NCBI GenBank assembly: GCA_963573305.1
Contig: OY754339.1
Location: forward strand, 70,975,376-71,039,375
Origin: Pyrrhosoma nymphula
Taxonomy: Eukaryota; Arthropoda; Insecta; Odonata; Coenagrionidae
Reading direction: 5' to 3'
Length of the DNA stretch: 64,000 nucleotides
Shown here: positions 28,401-40,400 of the stretch, piece by piece
Layout of the letters: every line of letters starts with the position of its first letter
How positions within the stretch are numbered: position 1 is the first letter of the stretch
Notes under the pieces: generated by a model
What the model was told of the DNA's origin: nothing
The model's input: the letters and a program-made list of their open reading frames with translations, nothing else
Database searches by the model: none
Translations under genes and position numbers: made by a program

Positions 28401-31400
28401 TAAGATTTTAAGTTTTCACAGTGAGTAGAGTTGCTAATGGAGGCTTCCGGGATCGGCTGCGTTGTGCGTGTTGATAACTTCCGAGCTTTCGTGGCCATTC
28501 CAGGAGGCCTCTTCAAGAATGGGATTCATCAATCCATTCCTGAAGATGCATCCTGCAATCTTCGCAAAAGCTTGGAAGTTATCAATGCGCACAACGCAGC
28601 CGATCTCGGAAGCCTCAATTAACAAAAAAACCTACAGGTCCGCATAGAAACCATTTACTTCAGATTAAAGAAAATATACTCTACATTTAAATAGTATTAA
28701 TAATATTTTATTTTATTTAAGATATGTTTTAATAAGGCTATAACGTAAAAATTGACATTTATAGGCATATTTCAAACAGACAAGTTTACTTTTTTTCTTA
28801 TAATTCCTTTGTAGTATCGGTACCAAATTATGGTACCTGATAAACGAGAATGTTCTCTATTTGTGTTGTAAATTTCAGAATTTATTATATGAAGATCTAC
28901 GTGTCGTATAAGTATCTATGTGAATTTTCTAAAACAACGTCTGAGTTTGGAAATGTTTTTCTCCAGCTCAGTCTCGGTTCATCAACGCACGGTCACAGCA
29001 ATGTTTATTATGCATGGTAATTCAGGGCGGATCGCCGCCAGGTGCAACTTCACTGAACTGAATATAAATGTCAATCAATTTATAATCAACAATTTATTTT
29101 GCCTTTAACTGGCACTGAAACTTAATGACTCATGCTTTGCTTATGACAATACAACCAATAATGTTTTCTAAGATGTACCTCTCTGGAGAAATAGTGGATT
29201 TAAAAAATGCACAAAAACATTTTTGTCACATGATAAAATTCTAAAATTTATTTCTCTGGTGGAAAACAATGTTGTTTATCAGGTAGACTCACCTTGATGA
29301 AGCAGTTCCATTTTCCTGATTCATAAACCAATATTAGTAACATTTCACTATCTCCTCTCCCGCCACCCTCTTTAGTCTTTACCATGCCCCTCAACTCCGA
29401 TGCCCCTCCCCTGCCAGTGCCCTTTATCCCTCGAAACATTCCATTCCTATCTTGCACCCCAAAATACTCCTTCCTTCTTTCTTCCCTTTAACCAGTTCTC
29501 CCCCTGAGTTCACAATACTTTCTCTCCTCTACGATTGTGCTCATGACTTTCCCCTCGAGATAGGTATTTCCTCGTTTTTCCTCACGTGGCTCCTGTATTG
29601 CGGCTACCTTCCTATGTTGCCTCCCTAGGCTATTCACCAAACTGCCAACAACACTTTCTTTTCCCCCATTTGTAGTTGTATACCTGCTGGTGTTTTCATA
29701 AATCCAAGGTTCTCTCCCATATCCTAACCAGAACTCTGTTAATCCCTTTGAATGCTCGAAGCGTCCTCAGACCCAACCGTAGCCCATGCTGTGTCCCTGT
29801 CTGACTCCCCCCTTCTCTCCGCCTTCTGTGGCAATGTTCACCTTCCAGTTGGTTTCCCCCATCTTTTTCAAGACAAAGACGCTACCCACTAATGGGATGA
29901 AGAACGGAATCAACTTAAATGGGTATGGTCCCAAACTATAAAAATTTTAAGTTTTATTTCTCACAGAACGTATCGTTCCTTTTCGAATCGGCTTTTACTT
30001 GGCACCATATCTTATATGATCAGACCAAGGTTTCCACACCGTTTGATAATATTTTTAGCTTTTGCTGAGTTCTGTGCTCAAGTTCTACATCCAGGTCGCG
30101 CATTCGAGTCACCACATCCACACCCCAATCTGTGTCCCGCACCCGCATCCCTATTAGCACAAATACGCCAAACATCCGCATCCTGCAACTGAACTGTTCC
30201 CGCACCCCACAACGGAGTCCCGTACCCCGTAACAGCATCTAGCACCCTTAACATGCATCTGTATCCCTGAATTAAGCCCCACATTCATGTTCTGCACCCT
30301 ATCTCTCCCCCCCACCCCGCATCCTCACACTGCACCAGCATGCCCAAACTACACCCTCCACTTGCACTCATGTCCCGGCCCGGAACTTTAAAGCACGTTT
30401 CTTACCGTGCAATATCATACTTTTGCACTTTTGCGGGTCGGCTGGCGTTTCGTGCCGGGCCTTTTCGGGCTGATTAAGGTTTCGTGCCTTTTAGGGTATG
30501 GTCATTTCGTGCCTTGTCGGTTTAGTGCCCGAGGTCCGAAACCTTTATATATAAGACTTTTTCGTACCTTTTCGTACCGGGTCACATCCCTGATTTCCAC
30601 TCACTATGGAGACCCTCGTATGGCCTTCTCCCGCTATCGCTGCCCATCCAACTCCCCTGACTCCAAATGGTAGGCAACAGTAGGAGGAGAATGCAAAAGG
30701 GAAAGGTTCTCAGTTAGGGGTTTTTCACTCTTGCGAGTAGCAGGCTTGAGTATTCTTCAAATATCAAGGAAATGGATCGGCGTGGCTACAATCATTTAAG
30801 CGCAGCCCAGAGGGGGCAAATAGTGTCATTTTTTGAGAGCGGGAAAACTGTGTCACAAATAGCGGCACACCTAAACGTAGACCGGAAAACTGTGTATAAG
30901 TGGCTAAAAAGAAATGAGGAGGGTAACGAGTCATTAGAATCAGAACCGAAGAATGGACGTCCAAGGTGCACTAACAGGCAAGAAGATGAGGATATAAGGG
31001 AGGCCATTCGTCAGAATCCATTGCCCGTCGGTTGTGTTGCGCCTATGCACGCTCTTTTTTTTGTATTCAAATCTCCCTCCTCGACCTTCTCCCATCCCTT
31101 ACCCTTCGTGCCGTCTGGGGGGTGGGGAAACAGGGGTTTGTTTTCGAAGCGGGAGGGGAGGGGCGGTCTACGAAGGCACTTTTTTGGTCGCGGAGTCGAG
31201 GAGTACAATTTTTGGTGAGCAGGACAGCGCACGTCCCGCAAGTCTGGGCAGTTTTTGGGCTTTGAGACGTCAGTCCAGCAATGGTTTCCTCCAACGGCCG
31301 GTGAGTCATTTTCCCACTTCCCTTCTCTTCCCTCGGTCATTTTTTTTATTTTGTTTTATTTAATTCTCGTGGGTCACGCGCCACGGCCTTTTCCCAGCCA

Positions 31401-34400
31401 CGCGTGCCTACAACTTTTTGGTGCCGAAACCCGGGAATTCTCCGGGAGCTTTTAGAGGGAGTTCATTCCGTTTTTTGTGAGTAGTTATTTCCTTTTGTTC
31501 TTAAAATGCCAGTTGAAGGGGCGAAAGGTAAATCGCCGGTCACACGGGAGCAATTTGACTCGCATTCAAAGTTATTGCGTTTTAAACGTGATCAATTTAA
31601 ATCCACAATTAGTGCAGCATTTTTGCTTTCTGAGGAGCTCAATGCTTCCGGTCTGGAGATTTTCAATCATTGTAAGTTACATATATTTCTTGCACGATGT
31701 TCTCAATTGGAAGTTGTGTATTCAGCATTTTGTGACGCTCAGACCGAACTGTTTGAGTATTGCCATGAGTGCAATCAAAGCGATGCATGTCTGGTGGATA
31801 GGAGCCTTGGCGAGGAAGTGGAAGAAAAGTATTATTTTATTCTTTCCGTTTTTCGTAAGGTATCAATTCCTCCCGCCGTCAATGAGTCTGCTCATTTGGC
31901 TAATGAAACCGTTCAGGGTAAAAGGTCTCGTCTTCCTACCATTGAATTACCTCGTTTTTCTGGGGCATTTTCTGATTGGGTAGGGTTCCGCGACTTATTT
32001 CGATCTGTTGTTCATGATAGAACGGATATTTCCTCAGTTGAGAAATTCACTTATTTAAAGGCGGCTCTACAAGGTAAAGCCTCGGCGCTCATCGCGTCCG
32101 TCCCATTTGGCGAAGTTCATTATGATTCGGCTTGGAGGGAGTTGAGTGAGCACTATGACAATCCTAGAATCCTCGGATTTGACTATCTCGATAGAATTCT
32201 GGAATTTTCGGTTTCATCTACGGGATCATTGTCTTCCATGCAATTATTTGTGAACACGTTTTCCGAGATTCATGCTGCCTTGGGCACGTTAAATATTCCT
32301 AATTTGGGGGAATTTATTTTGTTCCGATTAGCAGCACGTGTCGTTGATCCAGAAACTCTGGCTCTTTTCGAGGAGACCTTAAATAATGAGCCATTTCCCT
32401 CTGTATGTAATCTTTTGAGCTTTGTGAAAAAAAGGATCAAGGTTTTACAAACCTCATTTGGTCCTAATGTGAAAGATTCAGTTTCTCGCCGCAAATCCAC
32501 GCTCACTGCAAAGGTCGTCTTGCCGATATCCGTTGACAATACCCACCCGGGTAAGGAGAAATGCGATCGAGTCAGTACTTGTCCTATGTGTGAGCTTCCT
32601 CATTCTTTAGTGAAGTGTCCCAAATACATTGAAATGAGCGTTACGGATCGTGCGCGTTTCGTACGCTCGAAAAGGCTTTGCTTTAACTGTCTGAAGCCAG
32701 GTCATTGGGCTCCTAGGTGTCAGCAGAAGGATATGTGTTGCAATATTTGCAAAAGGTATCATAATACCACGTTGCATTCAGAGCTGAACTCTAGGCAGTC
32801 TCCAATTCAGGCGTCAGCGTCGCTAAGTCAGGCGTCTGGGTCTCCTGTGCGTTCGCAATCACAAACTTCTACGACTGCCCTTTCGTCTTGTGTTAATTGT
32901 GACCCTGCACATTTAATTGTCCTCGGAACTGCGTTAGTTCATGTGCGGGATGGTAATGGGTTAAATGTGCCCCTTCGTATAATGATCGATTCGGGTAGTC
33001 AAGTGTCAGCTATTTCCGCGGCAGCTGCTCGGCGGTTGCAGCTCCCCATGTCTCCTTATCATGGTTCTCTTGTTGGGTTGTCTCAAACCCCTCTAAGGCG
33101 GCCGGAGGGTTGTATCACTTTGTCGCTCTCGCCGATCCATGATTCACTGTTGGTGTTAAATACCAAGGCGGTAATCCTTCCTCACTTGACCTCCAAACTT
33201 CCACCAGTCCCACTTCCACCCTGTATTCGAGAAAGTATTTCTCACCTTTGTTTGGCCGATCCGGGATTTGATAAGCCAGATTCTGTGGATATTATCTTGG
33301 GAATGGACTTATTCCCAAAGATCTTCCTTGGGGGGAAGAAAACATTCGACAATTACGACTTGATTCTAATTGATTCCCTTTTCGGATGGATTTTAATGGG
33401 AAACATTTTGGATAGTTCTTTGAAAATTCCCACACGTAAAACTTCTTTATGCGTGGTGGAGGAAATTCCGTTGGTCAAGCAACTAAAATCATTTTGGGAA
33501 TTAGAGGAACCCATTATTAGACGTCACCCTTGTCCGGAGGATGAGCAATGCGAGAAATACTTTTTAGAGTCAGTTTCGCGAGATGAAACTGGTCGGTATA
33601 AGGTTTCGCTCCCTTTCAAAGAGGATTTTGCGGTCTTGGCTGGATCTTACAATCAAGCGGCCAATCGTTGGTGTAAACTAGAGCAACGTTTGATACGCAA
33701 ACCTCTTTTGAAAGAACAGTATGACCAATTCCTCCAGGAGTATTTAAACCTTGGGCATATGTCCCTTTCAACGCGTCCTGGTGCCTTTTTCATTCCCCAT
33801 CATGCCGTGACGAAAATTACTCCGTCAGGATCTAAATTGAGAGTGGTTTTCGACGCGTCGTCCAAGGGAGCTCAGGGAAAGTCCTTGAATGATTTGCTGA
33901 TGACTGGTCCCAAACTTCAGCTGGACATTTTCGAAATATTATTAGGATTTCGCGTCCACGCAATTGCTTTCACCGCGGACATTGTCAAAATGTATAGGCA
34001 GATTTTACTTTCCGAAAACCACCGCAAATTTCAGCATATTTTATGGCGAGAAAATCCGACTGAGAAATTAAAATCTTTCGAGTTGAATACGGTAACATAC
34101 GGTGTCGTTTCTTCCCCATTTCAGGCAATCCGTGTCCTTCACCAACTAGTCAGAGACGAGGGAAAAGATTATCCCCTCGCTTCCGCGGTGATTTTACGCG
34201 ACACTTACGTCGATGACATCGTAACGGGAGCCTCTTCTCTCGACGATGCGCTAGCATTAAAGAGTCAACTGATTGAATTATTAGCTCGGGGGGGCTTTCC
34301 TTTGCAGAAGTGGGCGAGTAATTCTTCTCAATTTTTGGCTCAATCTCCCCTACATGAACGAGAGTCTACATTTGACTTTGATGCGCCTGACCATTCATGT

Positions 34401-37400
34401 GTGAAGGTGTTAGGTTTTTATTGGGATACTTATCACGATGTATTTTCCTATCGTGTTACGCTGGATCATTCAGTTAACACAAAGCGTGCCGTTTTATCTA
34501 ATATCGCGCGAATTTTCGACCCATTGGGGTGCTTGTCTCCTATAGTTCTAAAGATTAAGGGTCTAATTCAATCTCTCTGGGTCCTCAAATTAGGTTGGGA
34601 TGATCCCTTGCCATTATCAGCTGCCTATCTTTGGCATGAATTTTCCTCTCAAAGTCATTTGATTTCCCAAATACGTATTCCGCGTTATATCGGCCCATCT
34701 AAGTCAACTGAGCATCAGCTCTTGGGATTTTCTGATGCTTCTGAAGCTGGTTATGGAGCTGTGGTTTACTTACGCGTCATTTCTCCATCAGGAGACGTCG
34801 AAATTTATTTTCTGGCAGCTAAATCAAGGATCGCTCCATTAAAGACGGTCACAATCCCTAAACTTGAATTGTCAGCCTCGCTATTGCTTTCGCGACTGCT
34901 CTCTAATATTAGGAATACGTTTCGGGACAGAGTTTGTATCCACAAGATTTATGCATGGACAGATTCTCGGATAGTTTTATCCTGGTTAGCGACGCTACCT
35001 CATCTATTAAAAATTTTTGTGGCTAACCGTGTATCTGAGATAACTGAAACAATTCCTTCTAATTTGTGGAGACACGTAGCCTCCGACGAGAATCCCGCCG
35101 ATTGCATTTCCAGAGGCCTACTACCCAAGCAACTTCTCAATTTCCAGTTGTATTGGTCTGGTCCTCCTTTCATTCATCTAAGTGAAGCGCATTGGCCGAG
35201 CGCTGATTTTGTACCTGTTGCCACAGATGAGCTACCAGAGCGGAAAGGGGATTCAATTGTCATGGGATTAACACAGGTAGATGAATCCTCTGTTGCGTGG
35301 TTCAAAAAATTTTCCTCTTTTGTTCGTTTGGTAAGAGTGACCGCTTATATTTATAGATTTTTAAATGCTTTCAAGGGTGAGCGGTCCCAACCTCAAACAC
35401 CCATGTCCTCTCAAGAGTGGACACATGCCTTGGAAAAGTTGGCTCTCGCCACGCAAATGGTTTATTTTGCATCTGTGTTTGATTCGATCAAAACTTGCTC
35501 CCTATTTCCCCGGTCAATTAGTCGATTACGACCCTTTGTGGATTCGAACGGGTTGCTGAAAGTGGGAGGCAGACTGCAGAATTCCCTCTTATCTGAGTCT
35601 GCTCGGCATCCTATTTTACTGCCGAGATGTTCGCATTTCTCTCGATTAATTATTCGGCACTATCATTTGGTGTCACTCCATGGCGGTCCTCGTGCTGTGG
35701 AGGCGTTGGTTGCCAGGCAATTCTGGATATTGTCTGCCCGATCAGTTATCCGATCTGAAATCATGAATTGTGTTGTATGCTCGCGTTATCGGGGCAATAC
35801 TTTACAACCAATCATGTCAGATCTTCCCTCCACCAGGGTAGTGCCACAGCGGCCATTTTCATGCGTGGGTGTTGACTACGGAGGGCCATTTTCCTACAAA
35901 CTGAGCAATAGAAAAAACTCTGCCATTGGAAAGGCGTATCTCTGTTTATTCATTTGTTTTGGGACAAAGGCCGTTCATTTAGAATTAGTCACCTCGCTAT
36001 CCACCCCTGCCTTCATTGCGGCTTTCCAGCGCTTCATCGCTCGGAGAGGAATTCCCCGGGCCATTTATTCGGATTGCGGTACAAATTTCGTCGGGGCTGA
36101 TCGTTTTTTGACCGATTTGTACAGACTAATTAGGTCCTCCTCCCATCGGGAAGCGTTAACCTCAATCCATCCAGAATCCGGAATCAGTTGGAAATTTAAT
36201 CCACCATCTGCTCCACACTTTGGTGGTCTGTGGGAGGCCGGTATTAAATCGGTGAAGTATCACCTGCGCAGATTCCTCAACGGCCAAACGTTAAATTTTG
36301 AAGAGTTTGCTACGCTTTTTTCAAAAATTGAAGCCATTTTAAATTCCCGACCATTGACACCAAAATCACCGGATCCAAGCGAGATAGATTGTCTGACCCC
36401 TGGTCATTTTCTAGTCGGTCAACCGTTGATAGGTTTGCCTGAGATCACTTCAGTCGATGAATTCCATCTGCCTACTCGATGGAAGCTCATTGAGCAATTA
36501 CATGAACAATTCTGGCGTCGGTGGTCTCAGGAATACTTACACACCTTACAGCAGCGGGCAAAATGGACGCGGAAATCTAAAAATGTCAAAATTGGGGATT
36601 TAGTGCTTCTGCGTGACTCAACTCTCCCACCTGCGCTGTGGAAAATGGGGCGAATCACAAAGGTATTTCCGGACTCGACAGGCGTAATTAGGGTTGTGGA
36701 TTTAAAAACGTCTTCGGGTACATTGAAAAGACCAGTCGTGAAGTTGGTACCGTTGCCAACTTCAAACTAAGTTATTTTATTTTTTTTTTAATTTTTCTTT
36801 TGCTGTTAAATATTTCGATTGACCCACTCTCGCTGTTATGTTCAGGATGGAACGTTTATTCTTCCTTTCTCCTCCATATTGACCTTCCCATGGCCCATCC
36901 CAATTCCCCATTTAGTCTCTTTGACGGGCCTCTGAGAGTGAAGATACTAGTTTAGTTCCTTTCCCTCACCTTTTTTTTTTTTTTAGTGTCGATTTCCATA
37001 TTCTGAGGGTGGATCAATGTGGTCAGATGACTATTATTATTTTTGTTGTAGCAACAATTTTTTTTGTTTGACGTTTTTATACTTCTCCCGTGTGTTTCGC
37101 TTCTTCAACTGGCTAATATTAACTCTTTATTTATTCTAATGTTAATTTCATTGGAAATTCACGGGGGGCGGGATGTTGCGCCTATGCACGCTCTTTTTTT
37201 TGTATTCAAATCTCCCTCCTCGACCTTCTCCCATCCCTTACCCTTCGTGCCGTCTGGGGGGTGGGGAAACAGGGGTTTGTTTTCGAAGCGGGAGGGGAGG
37301 GGCGGTCTACGAAGGCACTTTTTTGGTCGCGGAGTCGAGGAGTACAATTTTTGGTGAGCAGGACAGCGCACGTCCCGCAAGTCTGGGCAGTTTTTGGGCT

Positions 37401-40400
37401 TTGAGACGTCAGTCCAGCAATGGTTTCCTCCAACGGCCGGTGAGTCATTTTCCCACTTCCCTTCTCTTCCCTCGGTCATTTTTTTTATTTTGTTTTATTT
37501 AATTCTCGTGGGTCACGCGCCACGGCCTTTTCCCAGCCACGCGTGCCTACAGGTTGTGTTGCAGAATTGAGGAGAAGCAGTAAGCTTAACTGCAGCTAAC
37601 AAAATATTAAAGTTGTCCTCTGAAGAATGAGCATTTTATTTAGGATTTCTGTTACCATAGGTGATATCCTGAAAATAACTATCCTAAATGAAGTAATTCA
37701 CTTTTCTTTCTGACCTCATCAAATCTAGACTCATTCCCACTGATTTTCACTGCAAAATGAACGCCAACTTAAATTTTCAACCATTACTTCTATTCCATTC
37801 TAATCTATACCTAATTTCTATAGGCATATATTTCATTCTAATCATGAGCAAATCTTTCATGTTGTTTATTTCATAATTTTATTTTTTATATTTGAGTAAT
37901 GTTTCATTCTAGACATTTTTAAATTGAGTGTATGTCTTCTCTGAGTGCGAGAAATCACTGTAGTTATATCTCGACTGTCGGAAAATTCACAAAAATAACC
38001 ACATTCATTTCGGATAAATTATACTCCATGTTTTGTAGCCTCAGTCACCATAATTTTGCATTCATTTTATCCTTTATTGGGGTTATACCCCTTTTTACGT
38101 AATATTGTATAAAGTATCATTTTCAGTAATGATCTGTGTTGGATAAAATAGGCTTGGCTTCACATTGCATATTTAGAAATCAACTTCGAGCAATGTTACA
38201 CCAAAGGCATGTTTCAATTTAAATTTTCTCTATTAGTCTGTACTTTGTCTTACATTGCTTTTATTGGTTAGTGACCAATGAAGCGAATGTGTATATGACT
38301 ATGTTAAGGAGGTTACTAAAACATAAAAAAATTCATTCACAGCAAGACTACCCATCACTCAGCTCTCCATTTATGAGGGGACCTCTTTTTCCTAGAAGCT
38401 ATGTTCACTATAGTGGAAACATATTCTGAAGATGTTGTAAAGCCCTGCTAGCCTCTCTACCAATGAAATTAATCAGTCATGCAATACAAAATAATGCTGG
38501 CTATGCTTAAATTTTTATTTGTGAAATGAAAGGCATCAAACGCAAGACGTAACTTAATAAACTATTGCTATTCTCCTTTGGACAAGATTCACTTTTTCAC
38601 CTTCCTATAACATTCTCCTTTACACCTTCACACGGCTGGTGTCCTACCACCCCCTGTCACACGCCCATGTGGTGGCTAGCAGGGTAGGATGTAGATTTAG
38701 ATTGTTTCACTGCAGGAGCTACATTTTCACGTGCGCTGACGCAATAAGAGTTGCTGTGGAGGAGAATTGGAGGATCTGGGACTCTAAATGGTTTAAATCG
38801 GTTAATTCTATAGCAGAAATAGTTTGATTTAGTTAATCAATATTTCCAACATCAAGGCAATCAGTTTGGATGCATTCTTGTCAGAGCAATGCCATACTGT
38901 GAAAAACATTGAGTGGTTAAGAATACTTAAAAAATCTATGGTAAATGACTTCGGTCACAAAAAGTTTTGATATTTTTGTGGCACAAATAATAGGCTTAGG
39001 GTTAATGTTTCCAAGCTTGGATTGTTTTCTTTCATTATGTCCAGATTATTTTAAAAAAATAATCTAGTAGTTCTGATCGCTAGTCTTGATCTTGAGGGAA
39101 ATTCGGGCTGATTAGTGAGTAAATCTCAACTCCCTATTGCAAGAGAATGAAATGACTCCCATCAGTCCTCACTCAGACACACATCACACTGAAGATGATG
39201 AAATGACTCCCATCCTTGTTCATCGTCAATTTGGCCCTTTTAGGTGTTTATGAAATTCTCAACGGTCTGTGGGTCACAGCAATATATTTTGTGAGTTAAA
39301 AAATGGAAAATTGCTGTATTAGTAATTAATATGTGTGCTTGGGGCTTTACAAAACCTCCGGTGTACGGAACCATTATCTTCATTCCGTGAAAATAATTAA
39401 TGGTATTAGCAAGAACGCCATAAGGTAATGCGTTTACAATCAATTCTTTGGTTTTTAAACTCTACTCAACGGTGTTTTAATTTACTGCACAATATCTTTG
39501 TAATTAAACTGTGCAACTATAGGGATATACTTGCACATTTATCATTAATACCTGTGTTCCACTAATTAAGATATTTGCCGTAATATCCCCTTTCCCGTCG
39601 TTGAGTCATATCCATCTATAGCACCTTAGGCAACACCACGTTTTATTTGTTCTAAGTCTCTCTTATATCTCCTTTTGACTTTTCGTTTATTTTTCTCTCC
39701 ATCCTGCTTGAAAACAGCAAAATTCCTATTTTAAAGACAACTCTAAAAATCCTCAGTAACGTCGAGCTCCATACATTAGATTATTTTTTTCTGAATGACA
39801 TGGTTATTCAGTCTCTAACATACATTCATTTCTTGAATGCTTCTTTGTCAGTACAATTCTCCTACTTATGTCCTTGCTAGAATACCAACTATCATTCAAA
39901 ATACTTCCTGGAAAGATAAACTGTTTCCCCAGATTAGAATTTTCCTCATTTTCCTTTTTTTTAATACTACTACTTTCAAAACCTTATTAGTTGCGCTTAA
40001 TATGAATCACATTCCACATATCACGCATTTTTTCACCTGAGAAATAGACGTTGAGTCCTGTGGCTGACTGGCTATGTAAATCATGGCCATCTGCAAATCT
40101 ACAGCTACCCTGCTACTTTCCTTCTGAGTTTTATCCTTTTCCATACATCTATTACCAAATTCTTAGCATGCAATTGAAGATCAATGGAAATAAGAAATGG
40201 CCCGGCCTTAATCCTCTTCCTACCTATGCACATTCGGAATCGTCATTCATTTCCATTATGTATTCCACTTCATCCCGGAGAGGTTTTATAATAAATTGCC
40301 AAAACTTTCAGTGTTCTCCCTATTTCTGCAGGAATATTTATTAATTTTGTCCAATGCACTTTTTCATAAGTATTCCAGCAGTCTAAGAAGCAAATGGAGA

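Larger units (their letters stand above)
27150..30592. mobile_element. TIR element of 3.4 kb with 8-bp target duplication, hAT-like, content unknown
   Basis: The ends CAAGGATGTGACCCGGTACG and CGTACCGGGTCACATCCCTG are inverted repeats with one mismatch. The flanks ATTTCCCC (27142-27149) and ATTTCCAC (30593-30600) form a 7/8 duplication. Sub-terminal regions on both sides repeat a TTTCGTGCCGG / GTGCCGG motif many times. I found no transposase. It contains the palindrome at 28431-28626 and a C-rich degenerate array at about 30070-30340. Confidence 0.7.
31035..37551 (+). mobile_element. Complete BEL/Pao LTR retrotransposon
   Basis: The 6517-bp element has LTRs at 31035-31412 and 37174-37551, TG...CA ends and a 5-bp target duplication GGTTG at 31030-31034 and 37552-37556. 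The LTRs appear identical by eye and the polyprotein is uninterrupted, so insertion is probably recent. Domain order (gag, protease, RT, RNase H, integrase) and protein motifs are those of BEL/Pao. No envelope-like frame follows pol. It lies antisense to the LLTP gene in its 23-kb intron and splits an older Tc1/mariner-type transposase frame. Confidence 0.95.

Noticed and set aside
30020..30340. CRISPR-like or structured tandem array
   Set aside because: Units are irregular in length and sequence with no conserved spacers; it is a decayed C-rich simple repeat in a eukaryotic genome.
31011..31363. Several 80-110 codon frames on both strands in the left LTR, repeated at 37159-37502
   Set aside because: They are identical in the two LTRs and arise from GC-rich LTR sequence; no protein family fits.
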